From the NCBI GenBank assembly GCA_022563255.1, contig JADFNS010000019.1, positions 1-59,762 of the forward strand: DNA of 59,762 nt, in the 5' to 3' direction. The position numbers and the translations under genes were made by a program. A model generated the notes under the pieces. The model was not told where the DNA came from, did not search any database, and saw nothing but the letters and a program-made list of their open reading frames with translations. Source of the DNA: Pseudomonadota bacterium (GTDB taxonomy: Bacteria; Pseudomonadota; Gammaproteobacteria; Steroidobacterales; Woeseiaceae). This document shows, piece by piece, positions 17,203 through 27,300 of the stretch; the first letter of the stretch is position 1, and the number at the start of each line of letters is the position of its first letter.

Positions 17203-18549
17203 TTACGCACCGGCGATCGTCATTTCCTCAACCAGCAAAGAACCGCAGCGAATGCCTCCGCGCAGATCCTGATCGTTGCCGATAGCGACAATGCGCCGAT
17301 AGAGCTCGCGCAGGTTACCGGCAATGGTCACTTCATGTACCGCATGCTGAATCTCGCCGTTCTCGACCCAATGCCCGACAGCGCCGCGCGAGTAGTCGCC
17401 TGTAACGGAATTGACTCCCTGACCGATCAGTTCCTCTACGAGAAATCCGGTTCCCATATCCGCGATCAGCTGTGCCAGATCTTTCTCGCCGCCCAGCACC
17501 AGTAAATTCTGCGTACCACCTGCATTCGCCGTCGTGTCCAGGCCCAATCGGCGCGCCGAGTAACTACTGAGAACGTAGCTTTGCAAAACGCCGTCCGTAA
17601 AAATATCCCGGTCGTACGTGGCGACGCCCTCCGCATCGTAAGCGCGGCTAGCCATCGCCTGCCGCAGATGCGGGCGCTCCTGAACCTGCACAAAATCAGG
17701 AAAGATTTTTTCACCGACGGCGTCAAGCAGGAATGAAGAACGCCGGTATTGCGCCCCGCCTGCAATCGCGCCAATAGCATGCCCAATGAATCCGCGCGCG
17801 AGCTCCGGAATGTACAACACCGGCGCGCTCACCGTCTTGATCTTTCGTGCGCCGAGACGGTCGATGGTTTTGCGCGCTGCCATTTCGCCAACCGAGACCG
17901 CGTCATCGAGATGGCCGGGAACACGGGAAGAGGTGTAATGCAAATCGCGCTGCATGGCGCCGTCCGACTCCGCCAGCACGACACATGTGATGCTGTGGCT
18001 GGTTCTGGAGCTGCTGCCGATAAATCCGTGCGTGTTGCCATAGGCACGCGTACTGCGATTGGTCGTAACCGTCGCACCTTCCGAATTACTGATGCGCTTG
18101 TCGTAGCCCAGCGCCGCGCTTTCGCTTTCGATCGCGAGGGCGATCGCCTCATTGGCGTCGATGTTCCAGGGGTGGTCGAGATCAAGATCTGGAATCTCCG
18201 CAGCCATCAAACTGGCGTCCGCCAATCCCGAATGTCGATCTGCGGCCGTCAGGTCCGCGAATGAACACGCCTTGGCCACGGTCTCACGAATCGCCGCCGA
18301 AGAAATGTCGGACGTACTTGCGCTGCCTTTGCAGGAGTCCTTGTAAACCGTAATTCCAATACCCCGGTCGTTAGTGAACTCCAGATTCTCTACATCCCCC
18401 AGCCTGGCAGTAGCAACAAGACCCGTGTCCTGACTGGCAGCGACTTCGGCCTGATCCACGCCCAGACGGCGCGCCTCATCGAGCGCCAGACTGACGAGAT
18501 TCTCAAGCTCTCCCCTGCCGAGCAACTCACGCTTCGCAACTTCCGCCAT
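17203..18549 (-). CDS. pmbA: TldE/PmbA metalloprotease subunit
   Basis: The ATG at 18549 (MAEVAKRELLGRGELENLV) gives 448 residues. PmbA (TldE) is the non-catalytic partner of TldD. Together they degrade unfolded peptides and mature some ribosomally made peptides such as microcin B17 precursors. Family patterns include ARLGDVENLEFTNDRGIGIT, GAIAGGAQYRRSSFL and SVTGDYSRGAVGHWVENGEI, and the metal HExxxH is absent as expected. The partner tldD is 3.5 kb away on the same strand; yjgA/darP lies divergent next to pmbA, as in many gammaproteobacteria. Confidence 0.94.
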   Translation of the reverse strand: MAEVAKRELLGRGELENLVSLALDEARRLGVDQAEVAASQDTGLVATARLGDVENLEFTNDRGIGITVYKDSCKGSASTSDISSAAIRETVAKACSFADLTAADRHSGLADASLMAAEIPDLDLDHPWNIDANEAIALAIESESAALGYDKRISNSEGATVTTNRSTRAYGNTHGFIGSSSRTSHSITCVVLAESDGAMQRDLHYTSSRVPGHLDDAVSVGEMAARKTIDRLGARKIKTVSAPVLYIPELARGFIGHAIGAIAGGAQYRRSSFLLDAVGEKIFPDFVQVQERPHLRQAMASRAYDAEGVATYDRDIFTDGVLQSYVLSSYSARRLGLDTTANAGGTQNLLVLGGEKDLAQLIADMGTGFLVEELIGQGVNSVTGDYSRGAVGHWVENGEIQHAVHEVTIAGNLRELYRRIVAIGNDQDLRGGIRCGSLLVEEMTIAGA

Positions 18550-18649
18550 GGTCTGAACATTCCTTTTTTTCGAGAATCTCTGGCAGCACACACGCGTGCT
18601 AGAATTCCGCCGCGGATCCGAGGACAGGCCGCGAGGAGTACTTTACCCA

Positions 18650-18910
18650 GTGACAGAATTAAAGCCCAGCAAAAGCGCACGAAAACGCGAGCAATTGGCG
18701 CTGCAACAACTGGGTGAGGAACTGGTTGGGCTCAAACAGGGCGATCTCAACAGCCTGTCGCTGGACGAAAGCTTGCTGGAAGCCGTCATGGAAGCGCGCC
18801 GGATCAAGGCGCACGGCGCATTGCGCCGACAGAAACAATACATTGGCAAGCTCATGCGTCATATTGATCCGGAGCCTATCCGGTCCGGACTCGCAGGGCT
18901 CCGCCGCTAA
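18650..18910 (+). CDS. darP: Half-length DarP/YjgA-like (DUF615) ribosome-associated protein
   Basis: A GTG at 18650 gives 86 residues; an in-frame upstream ATG is unsupported. The sequence [57 protein letters not shown] matches the N-terminal half of DarP (YjgA), a factor in late 50S assembly. E. coli DarP has about 180 residues; here the frame stops right after [14 protein letters not shown] and purE begins 25 bases later, so the C-terminal half has no room. No frameshifted remnant is seen. Whether this is a natural short form or a decayed gene is open. Its position beside pmbA matches the family. Confidence 0.75.
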   Translation: MTELKPSKSARKREQLALQQLGEELVGLKQGDLNSLSLDESLLEAVMEARRIKAHGALRRQKQYIGKLMRHIDPEPIRSGLAGLRR

Positions 18911-18935
18911 CGAATTGAAGGGACGGAATTTCTCG

Positions 18936-19424
18936 ATGAGTGTCGATGTTGGAATTATCATGGGATCCCGGTCGGACTGGGACACAATGCGTCACACAAG
19001 TGAAACACTGGATTCCCTGGGCGTGAGTTGCGAAGTGAAAGTTATTTCCGCGCACCGCACGCCAGACCTCTTGTTTGCCTATGCCGAATCAGCCGTCGAA
19101 CGAGGCCTGAAAATCATCATCGCCGGGGCGGGCGGCGCGGCGCATCTGCCGGGCATGACGGCGTCCAAAACACGGCTACCCGTACTCGGCGTACCGATCC
19201 AGTCCAAAGCGCTCAGTGGTATGGACTCGTTGCTTTCAATCGCGCAAATGCCAGCCGGTGTTCCGGTTGGCAGCCTGGCCATCGGTCGGGCTGGCGCTAT
19301 CAACGCAGCTCTGCTGGCAGCGGCAATGCTGGCCAACAGCAATGCGGATGTCGCCGACGCGCTCGATAAATTCCGCGCGCAGCAGACCGACGGGATCCTG
19401 GCCTACAGCGATCCGCGTAAATAG
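18936..19424 (+). CDS. purE: 5-(carboxyamino)imidazole ribonucleotide mutase (class I PurE)
   Basis: The ATG at 18936 ([18 protein letters not shown]) gives 162 residues. PurE converts N5-CAIR to CAIR in purine synthesis. The substrate loop GSRSDW, SAHRTPD with the catalytic histidine and [11 protein letters not shown] are all present and of the class I type that needs PurK. purK follows after 4 bases. Longer in-frame starts run into darP and are rejected. Confidence 0.96.
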   Translation: MSVDVGIIMGSRSDWDTMRHTSETLDSLGVSCEVKVISAHRTPDLLFAYAESAVERGLKIIIAGAGGAAHLPGMTASKTRLPVLGVPIQSKALSGMDSLLSIAQMPAGVPVGSLAIGRAGAINAALLAAAMLANSNADVADALDKFRAQQTDGILAYSDPRK

Positions 19425-19428
19425 CGCA

Positions 19429-20508
19429 ATGCGTATTGGCATTCTCGGCGCCGGGCAACTCGGCCAGATGCTCGGTTTCGCAGCCCGCGACCTGAACGCG
19501 CAATGCCACTTTCTCGATCCCTCTGAAAATCCACCGGCCGCCGAATGCGGCGAGGTTATGCAGCGTGCCTTTGACGACCCGGCCGCATTAGCCGAACTCG
19601 CCGAAGCATGCGACGTCATTACCTACGAATTTGAAAACGTGCCCATCGACGCCTTGCTGCACCTCGATGGAAAGGTGCCGGTATATCCCCCACCGGCGGC
19701 GCTGCAGCACTCGCAGGACCGACTTCGGGAAAAAAAGCTTTTTGCAGCGCTCGATATTCCGCTCCCCGATTACCACGCCATCGACACTCGGAAAGACCTC
19801 GACGCTGCGGCGCAAATTCTCGGTCTGCCGATGATCGTAAAAACCCGCCGCCTCGGCTACGACGGCAAGGGACAATTCGTTGTCAATGATCGCAGCGACG
19901 TCGACGCGGCGTGGAATGAGCTCGGCGGGCGGCCCCTGATCGCCGAACAGTGGGTTTCGTTCGATTTCGAAGTGTCCTGCATCGGAGTGCGTAGTATCAA
20001 CGGCGACGTCGCAATCTATCCGCTTTGCCACAACGTTCACGTCGGCGGCATATTGCGAACGTCAAAATCGCCGGTCGATGCACCCGCGCTGAGCACGGTA
20101 GCCTCCGGCTACGTACGACGCCTGCTGCAACAACTCGACTATGTCGGCGTTCTCACGCTCGAATTGTTTGTCGTCGGCGACGAATTGCTCGCCAACGAAT
20201 TCGCGCCGCGTGTGCATAACTCCGGGCACTGGAGCATCGAGGGATCTAAGACCAGCCAGTTCGAAAACCATCTGCGCGCAGTGATGAATCTGCCCCTGGG
20301 CTCCACGGCGAGCTGTGGCCATGCAGGAATGGTCAACCTGATCGGAGAAATTCCGCAGACCGTTCGCGCGCTGGACGTCGGGGTATTGCACGATTATGGA
20401 AAGATGCCCAAGCCCGGCAGGAAGCTTGGGCATGTGACCGTAATTGCTGATTCCGCCAACCGGCGCGATGCGCTTGTCGAAATTATTGACAACTGTATAA
20501 CGGAGTAG
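19429..20508 (+). CDS. purK: N5-carboxyaminoimidazole ribonucleotide synthase
   Basis: The ATG at 19429 gives 359 residues (MRIGILGAGQLGQMLGFAAR). This ATP-grasp ligase makes N5-CAIR from AIR, bicarbonate and ATP for PurE. The protein shows the N-terminal GAGQLG nucleotide-fold motif, the ATP-grasp strand MIVKTRRLGYDGKGQFVV and the metal-binding region LANEFAPRVHNSGHWSIEG. It is coupled with purE. Confidence 0.96.
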   Translation: MRIGILGAGQLGQMLGFAARDLNAQCHFLDPSENPPAAECGEVMQRAFDDPAALAELAEACDVITYEFENVPIDALLHLDGKVPVYPPPAALQHSQDRLREKKLFAALDIPLPDYHAIDTRKDLDAAAQILGLPMIVKTRRLGYDGKGQFVVNDRSDVDAAWNELGGRPLIAEQWVSFDFEVSCIGVRSINGDVAIYPLCHNVHVGGILRTSKSPVDAPALSTVASGYVRRLLQQLDYVGVLTLELFVVGDELLANEFAPRVHNSGHWSIEGSKTSQFENHLRAVMNLPLGSTASCGHAGMVNLIGEIPQTVRALDVGVLHDYGKMPKPGRKLGHVTVIADSANRRDALVEIIDNCITE

Positions 20509-20545
20509 CCTGCGCGCTGGAAAAGCAGGTAAACTCATCGCAGAC

Positions 20546-21787
20546 ATGTCCTACCTGAGCCACTTTAAACTGCAGGAACAGCCGTTTCGGCTGACGCCCG
20601 ACCCTGACTTCCTTTACTGGAGCAAGCAGCACGCGCGGGCAAAAGCCTACATGGAATCGACGATCTGGCTCGCCGACGGCTTCGTCGTGATTACGGGCGA
20701 AATCGGTTCCGGCAAGACGACGCTGTTGCAGTCGTTTCTCTCGGAACTCGCAGATGACGTCGTATACGCCGTTGTATCACAAACACAACTGACGCCGACT
20801 CAGTTCCTGCAAGCGGTGCTGGCCGAATTTGGATTTAAGCCGTTTAAGAAACTCAAGGTCGAACTGCTGGATATGCTCAACATGTTCCTGATCGAGCAGT
20901 ACTCCAATGGCAAGAAGGTCGTGCTCGTCGTCGACGAATGTCAAAATTTGTCGCGTAAGGTACTGGAAGAAATTCGCCTGCTCTCCGGAATTGAAACTCA
21001 CAAGGAAAAAGTTCTGCGCATCATTCTTGCGGGCCAACCCGAGCTCAAGGAAACTCTCGAGTCACCCGCCCTGAAGCAGCTTCTGCAACGCGTCCGTCTT
21101 CGCTTTCACATCGGTCCGCTCAATCGTCGCGAATCGCGCGAGTATGTCGAACATCGGTTGTCGATCGCCGGGCGCGAGAAAAACGATCTGTTCGCCGACG
21201 ACAGCTTTGACGTCGTGTACCGGTACTCCGGGGGCGTGCCACGACTGATAAATACGCTGTGCGATACCGCGTTGCTGTGCGCGTTTGCCGATGAGAAGAC
21301 TTCCATCGATGCCGCCGACGTTCTTACTGCCGCAGAAGAACTGAACTGGGAAGAGCATGAGAACAACACGGGCGTTTACAGACAGCCGCATCGCTCTAGC
21401 AAAGATCGCCGGACGGAATCCAATTCTCATGTCACGCAAATCGAAATTCGCTCGGATGGCGAGATCATCGATGTGCTCACATTCCCGCTCGGGCGGGTCA
21501 TCGTCGGACGCTCGCCGGACAACGAGGTGTACATCAAGAGTAAATTTGTCAGCCGGCATCACGCGCAGCTTCTCAGCGACGAAAATGGCTGCGTGATTGA
21601 AGACCTGAATAGCACCAACGGCATTTTTCTCGGCGAGAAACAGGTCAAGAAATATCGCCTGCGCGATGGCGATATCGTCTCACTCGGCGTTCATGAACTG
21701 GTCTATCACGACCTGCGAAACGCGGAAGATTTAGACAGCGGCGATACGAGCCGCAACAATCGCAAGCCGCTCGTCAAAGAGCAGTAG
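20546..21787 (+). CDS. ExeA/GspA-like AAA ATPase fused to a C-terminal FHA domain
   Basis: This 413-residue protein begins with the ExeA-type region (SYLSHFKLQEQPFRLTPDPD). Walker A is GEIGSGKT (51-58) and Walker B VVLVVDE (125-131), followed by sensor and lid motifs (AGQPELKETL, YSGGVPRLINTLCD). After a hydrophilic linker (about 275-300) comes an FHA domain (about 305-395) with GRVIVGRSPDNEV, SRHHAQL and DLNSTNGIFL, the residues that bind phosphothreonine. ExeA ATPases help type II secretion assembly across the wall, but no gsp genes are here. Phosphothreonine-controlled assembly of an envelope machine is an inference; no kinase gene is adjacent. Confidence 0.88.
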   Translation: MSYLSHFKLQEQPFRLTPDPDFLYWSKQHARAKAYMESTIWLADGFVVITGEIGSGKTTLLQSFLSELADDVVYAVVSQTQLTPTQFLQAVLAEFGFKPFKKLKVELLDMLNMFLIEQYSNGKKVVLVVDECQNLSRKVLEEIRLLSGIETHKEKVLRIILAGQPELKETLESPALKQLLQRVRLRFHIGPLNRRESREYVEHRLSIAGREKNDLFADDSFDVVYRYSGGVPRLINTLCDTALLCAFADEKTSIDAADVLTAAEELNWEEHENNTGVYRQPHRSSKDRRTESNSHVTQIEIRSDGEIIDVLTFPLGRVIVGRSPDNEVYIKSKFVSRHHAQLLSDENGCVIEDLNSTNGIFLGEKQVKKYRLRDGDIVSLGVHELVYHDLRNAEDLDSGDTSRNNRKPLVKEQ

Positions 21788-21792
21788 GGACG

Positions 21793-22011
21793 TCAGTAAT
21801 CCTGCCGCTGGCCCGTACGGCGGTCAGCTCCGCGATGATCGCGCCGTTTAAGCAATACGACCAGCCCTGCCACCAGGCTTAGCAGCCCCGACACGAAGCA
21901 AATCGTCGGCCAGTGCCAGTGATTAACGTACATTGAGGCGCCAAGACAAATCGCTCCCGCCAGCAGATAGAAGTACGGCAGGCTTTCGTAAATTGGCTTC
22001 GAGACCCACAT
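21793..22011 (-). CDS. Small two-helix membrane protein, function unknown
   Basis: A 72-residue frame with two predicted membrane helices (about 11-30 and 36-55) and a basic, arginine-rich tail. I do not recognise a family. It lies 76 bases after tldD on the same strand and converges with the ExeA-FHA gene, 5 bases apart. Its hydrophobic pattern and lack of an overlapping alternative make it a likely real gene. Confidence 0.6.
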   Translation of the reverse strand: MWVSKPIYESLPYFYLLAGAICLGASMYVNHWHWPTICFVSGLLSLVAGLVVLLKRRDHRGADRRTGQRQDY

Positions 22012-22087
22012 AGTATTTTATTGTCCATAGCGCAGGGCAGTTGTCCAGTGGAAATTGATTTTCCGTCTTATGTCAAAGCGCTTCGAA

Positions 22088-23542
22088 CTAGCCTGTTCCA
22101 CCGACCGTGATTTCGTCGATCTTGAGCGTCGGTTGACCTACTCCGACAGGCACTGACTGGCCTTCCTTCCCACAGGTACCGACGCCCGTATCGAGTTCGA
22201 GATCATTGCCAACCATCGATATCTTGTTGAGCACTTCGGGACCGTCACCGATCAGCATCGCGCCTTTCACGGGCGCTGTGATTTTACCCTTCTCGATCAA
22301 ATACGCCTCGCTGATCGAAAACACGAACTTACCCGAGGTGATATCGACCTGACCGCCGCCAAAGTTGGGCGCGTAAAGCCCTTTTTCGACGGACGCGATG
22401 ATCTCTTCGGGAGCATGCGGGCCAGCCAGCATGTAGGTATTCGTCATGCGCGGCATCGGGATGTGCGCGAACGATTCCCGGCGGCCATTGCCGGTCGACG
22501 CAACACCCGTCAAGCGCGCGTTGAGTTTGTCCTGCATGTAGCCTTTGAGTACGCCGTCCTCTACCAACACGGTGTACTGTCCCGGCGTGCCTTCATCGTC
22601 GACAGTCAGGGAACCACGACGGTCTGCCAGCGTGCCGTCGTCTACTATCGTGCACAGCCTCGATGCGACCTTTTGACCGAGTCTGCCACTGAATGCGGAC
22701 GTACCCTTGCGGTTGAAATCGCCCTCCAGCCCGTGGCCTACCGCCTCGTGCAGCAGGATACCGGGCCACCCGGGACCCAGCACGACCGGCATCGCGCCGG
22801 CCGGCGCCGGCTGCGCTTCCAGTTGTACGATCGCCTGCCGGACCGCTTCACGCGCGTAGTCCATCGGTAGCTCGCTGTCCAGAAAGTAACTGAGACTGGC
22901 GCGTGCGCCGCCTCCCGCGTAGCCTTGCTCGCGTCGTCCATCTTGCTGCAGAATCACGCTCACGTTCAATCGGATCAACGGACGAATGTCAGCGGCCATC
23001 GTACCGTCGGACGCCGCGATCAAAATCAAGTCCTGACTGCTGGAAAGGCTGACAATCACCTGCTCCACGCGCGGGTCGAGATCGCGCGTTGCCGCATCGA
23101 TTTCAGTCAGCAAGGCAGTCTTTGCGCTGTCGTCAATACTCGTTATTGGATCGTCCGCCGTATACAGCGGAGCAATATCGCGACGGTTCCATGCCTGGAC
23201 GCTTTTGTCCTGCCCCTGTCGCGCTATTGCTCGCGCGGAACTGGCCGCCTGCTGCAATGCCGGCAATAGCAACTCGTCTGAGTAGGCGAAGCCAGTTTTT
23301 TCGCCGCTGGTGGCACGCACGCCGACGCCCTGATCAAGACTAAAGCTGCCCTCGCGAACAATGCTGTCTTCAAGAGACCAGCTTTCCTGACGACTGACCT
23401 GAAAATACAGGTCGGCATAATCCACGCCCCCCTGCATGATGCTGCCCAGCGTCGAACTCAGGCTGCGCTCATCCAGCCCGGCAGGCTCCAGCATGCGCAG
23501 CATCAGGGCATCGATGGAATTGTCGTTTTTCGTGTTCTTCAA
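22088..23542 (-). CDS. tldD: Metalloprotease TldD
   Basis: This 484-residue protein is the catalytic half of TldD/PmbA. The zinc site HEAVGH is at 265-270, inside [16 protein letters not shown]. Other family patterns are [39 protein letters not shown] and the C-terminal [18 protein letters not shown]. The complex forms a barrel that threads unfolded peptides. It sits downstream of the nitrilase and yhdP genes (gap of 18 bases), the usual gammaproteobacterial order. Confidence 0.96.
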   Translation of the reverse strand: MKNTKNDNSIDALMLRMLEPAGLDERSLSSTLGSIMQGGVDYADLYFQVSRQESWSLEDSIVREGSFSLDQGVGVRATSGEKTGFAYSDELLLPALQQAASSARAIARQGQDKSVQAWNRRDIAPLYTADDPITSIDDSAKTALLTEIDAATRDLDPRVEQVIVSLSSSQDLILIAASDGTMAADIRPLIRLNVSVILQQDGRREQGYAGGGARASLSYFLDSELPMDYAREAVRQAIVQLEAQPAPAGAMPVVLGPGWPGILLHEAVGHGLEGDFNRKGTSAFSGRLGQKVASRLCTIVDDGTLADRRGSLTVDDEGTPGQYTVLVEDGVLKGYMQDKLNARLTGVASTGNGRRESFAHIPMPRMTNTYMLAGPHAPEEIIASVEKGLYAPNFGGGQVDITSGKFVFSISEAYLIEKGKITAPVKGAMLIGDGPEVLNKISMVGNDLELDTGVGTCGKEGQSVPVGVGQPTLKIDEITVGGTG

Positions 23543-23560
23543 GTTTGCAATCCGTTGTAG

Positions 23561-24373
23561 CTAGAGACGCCGATTCGCGAGCGCCGGAAATTCGCTGCGT
23601 AATTTCGCCGGCAACGCCGGATCGATGTCTGCGGCGACGTGGCAGTCGCCGTCTGCGGCCTCGGCGAGAATACGGCCCCAGGGGTCGACAATCAACGAGT
23701 GCCCGTACGTCGATCGACCGTCCGGGTGCTCGCCATATTGCCCGGCTGCGATCACATATGCCAGATTTTCGATCGCCCGGGCACGTAAAAGAACGTGCCA
23801 GTGCGCCTTACCTGTCGCCGCAGTGAAGGCCGCCGGGACGGTGAATACCGACGCTCCCGCGTCGACGAGCTGCCGAAACAACTCCGGAAAGCGCAAGTCA
23901 TAGCAGATTGTGAGCCCCACTCGCCCAATAGGGGTGTCCAGTGTCACGACGTCCTCGCCCGGCACCATCGAGAGGGACTCGCGGTACGACTCCTGCTGCT
24001 CCGCAAGATCGACGTCGAACAGGTGGATTTTGCGGTATATCGCCTGTGCATTGCCCTCCGGGTCGTAAACAGGGCATGCACCGTACACGCGGCCCGCATC
24101 GGTTTCTGGCGACACCAGCGGCATGCTGCCCGCGATGATCCAGAGGCCGTGGCGCTGTGACGCCGCGGACAGAAAAGCCTGCAGGGGCCCCTCTCCCGCC
24201 TCCTCAGCGTGCTTTGCCTTGTCCCTGCTCTTCTTTGGCATCAATGCGAAGTTCTCGGGCAAAACGACCAGGGCGCAGCCATCATGCGCTGCGTCGCCCA
24301 ATAATTTGTCCGCCAACTGAAGATTGGCCGCAACATCCGCGCCGCTGTTCATTTGAATCGCGGCGACCCGCAT
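23561..24373 (-). CDS. Carbon-nitrogen hydrolase (nitrilase superfamily, Nit/omega-amidase-like)
   Basis: Starting at the ATG at 24373, the protein has 270 residues. The catalytic triad is readable: E40 (VLPENFA), K115 (YRKIHLFD) and C157 (TICYDLRFPE). The YRKIHLFDVD and RAIENLAYVIAAGQ motifs put it with the Nit1/YafV-like deaminated-glutathione amidase group. Enzymes of this group hydrolyse deaminated glutathione or alpha-ketoglutaramate-type amides; the precise substrate is not shown by sequence. It lies between yhdP (1-base gap) and tldD, as in many gammaproteobacteria. Confidence 0.87.
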   Translation of the reverse strand: MRVAAIQMNSGADVAANLQLADKLLGDAAHDGCALVVLPENFALMPKKSRDKAKHAEEAGEGPLQAFLSAASQRHGLWIIAGSMPLVSPETDAGRVYGACPVYDPEGNAQAIYRKIHLFDVDLAEQQESYRESLSMVPGEDVVTLDTPIGRVGLTICYDLRFPELFRQLVDAGASVFTVPAAFTAATGKAHWHVLLRARAIENLAYVIAAGQYGEHPDGRSTYGHSLIVDPWGRILAEAADGDCHVAADIDPALPAKLRSEFPALANRRL

Positions 24374-24374
24374 A

Positions 24375-27300
24375 TTACTCCTGCTCCTGCAGGCATCCCG
24401 CAAGATCGCCGCTGGCAACGAATGCGGCTGAGTTCGTCGCATCGACGACGGGCTCATCCCAGGAACCTCCGATGCTGTAGTACACCTGCCCGACTTCCTG
24501 CAGTGGCTTCTTGAATATCTGCGAAAAAATCAGCAACGCAGCTGCAACCTGCGGACCGGCGACGACCGCCCCCACTATCGGTAAGCTATTGCCAACGTTA
24601 GCGCTGACGATCGCCGTCTGATCGTACGTGCGATTGACCAGATCCGCCTGACCGACAATGCCGATAGCGGCTGCCGGACTCTCGAGGGAAAGGTCGCAGG
24701 TGTAAGTCTTGCCGGCAACAATCCTGAAGCTCCCTGCAACTTCGTCAAAACCGAAGCCCTTGGCGAATACATCACGAAAATCAAGCGACAAGCGGCGCGG
24801 CAAAGCGACAATACTCATCAGTCCGAACATGCGGCCTGCGCCTGGGTCCACCTCTTCCAGCTGACCCTTGCCAAACCGCACTTGCAAATTACCGTCCAGG
24901 ACCTCAAAAAAATCGGCACGTGGACTGCCGGACCAATCCAGATCGAACAGCATGCTCATCGCGTCACTGGCGATGCCCGGCTGGTAGTTCAGGCGCGCCA
25001 TGGTTGCTTCGACGTTGGTGCTGGTAAGGGTTGCCGTAACGAAACTATGGCTGCCCAACGGGTCCTTGTCATCCACCACCCAGCGGCCGGTGCCGGTGAT
25101 TTCGAAGGTCTCGTCCGTGCTCGAAATAGCGGTCGCCTCCAGCCCGTCGGCGATCTTGAGAATGGTTGCCTCGACGGCCCCCAGATGACGATCGCCGAAC
25201 GAAAAATCCTTCACGGACAACGTCATCGGCGGCAACTTGCGCGGGTCCAGATTGTTGCTGGAGTCACGTTCGGCCTCCTCGCCTGGCAGGCGCATTTTCT
25301 CCATTTCGAACACCATTGGACGATCACCGCCGAAATCGTACGGGACAAAAACTGACCCGACGATGTCTTCGCCTTCGATCTGCACGAGCCAGTCGCGTGA
25401 GCTGCGATCAACGCGTACCCGATGCCCGCGCAAGTGCTGTCCGACGATAAAAAGGTCGTCGATCACCAGGTCGATCGAGCGAATTCGATCGGCGGCGCCG
25501 GTTTTCTTCTCGCCGCCACGCGACAAACTGAGCCACTCCTCAAGTCGCACTACGCCCGTATTGCCGCGAATATGAAGTCCCCGGGTTGCAGCCGCTTCTA
25601 TGACTTCACCACCCAGTGCGACAACGCCACGGTCAAAGTCCCAGGGACCGTTCGGATGGGTAAAGGCCAGTTGCCAGGCCATGTTATTTTCCGCCAGTCC
25701 AGCGCTTTCGATGACCTCGCCACCCGGCATGAATCGAATATTGCCGGACACCCGCAACTTCGACTCGGCCGGCTTTCCTATCGGTTCCGGGAAATCAAAC
25801 GCAAATCCTTCGAATTCACTCTTGATCTGAACCGTCAAAGGAGTCGGCGTTTCCGTGGCAGCCTTCGGAAAAAGAATGCGCGCCTGGTACCGCGCTGCGC
25901 CACTGACCAGCCCTTCCAGCGGCAAGCCCAGCTCGTTAATCAAACCGTCCGCAGTAATAATGCCGTCCACGGTCGCGACCACCGTAAACCGGGGATCTTC
26001 TGAACGATCGAGGGAAATGACGATGCTCTGCCCCAGAAAAGTCCCACCCAAAGATTCGCTGGATATCTGATCTCGCTCGATTGTGACGTCGCCTATCAGA
26101 TTGGTAATCGGCGCGCTCAGTCCGTCGATCGCCAATGTGCCATTGTTGCTGCGAATACGAGCGATGAATTCGAAATCATTTACATTTTTCAGCGGTACCG
26201 TCAGATCCAGCGTGAACGATGCATCTCCCGACACGGACACGCGGTCGAGCTGTCCACCAAGAATATTGTTAATCGGACTTAGTATCGAGAATTCCCGGAT
26301 CGCCGCCAGCGTCCCGGTCGAAAACGATTTGATTTTCAAAACCGGATTTCGTAAATCCGGAATGTCCAGCTGCGCGTTGATAACGGCAATACCCGCGCTG
26401 ATGGAGCTGTTCTGGACTGTGTAGAGCCGCGTATTTTCCAGCACCACGTCCATATCGGACTGCTCCGTCGCCGGCCACAAAGGGTGGTACTTGAGCGTCA
26501 TGTTGCGAACCGCAGCGTCGATCCGGAAACGGCCCTCGCCGTCCTCGAACGGAAACTTGTCCAACGGCCCACTGAGCAGCGTGACGCCACGCGGAATAGC
26601 TCCGCTCACGAGGGCCATTTGAAACCAGTCGTACATTTTGGGTTTGATTATCTTGTGCGGAATGTAGCGCTTCACCTCCGCAATATCCGTAATGCTCCAG
26701 GTGCTGGCCAGATCAATCTCAGGCGATGCACCGTCCTTGTAGATGATCAGATGCACATTGCTCTGGCTGGCGAAGAACTCACTTTCAATGGCAATGCTGT
26801 CGGAAAGAATGGTGGTTCGATCGTTGCCGTTGCGCCAAATAATCGTGCCTTCCGCAAAATCGATTTTGACAGCGTCCGCAAGATAGTCACGGAAACTGAC
26901 AACAAGGTCCGTCGAATCAATTTCAAGTCGCCCGCCGGATCGGTTCGCTCGCAACAGCCCCGAGAAACCGCGCACGCCGGGACGACCGGGAGCATCGGCG
27001 ATACCGACTCGATCCAGCTCCGCCGAAACGTTGAAGCGTGGCTCGTCGCTGTCGATTTCCGACACGGTCGCCACGAGGTCCCTGACAATTCCCGACGGCG
27101 CGTAATCCGTCAGTAGTTGCCTGGGCATGGTATCCAGCCAGGGCGCCAGCGCTATCAAATCGTCGAGATTCAGGTACGACGCCCGAACATCCAGCATCAC
27201 GACCCGACCTTCGCCGTCGACGCTCGCCTCGACACGCAAATCTGATTTGGGCCACTTGTGATCGCCAATCGCGATAACAAAGTCGTCGGCGGCAATCAGC

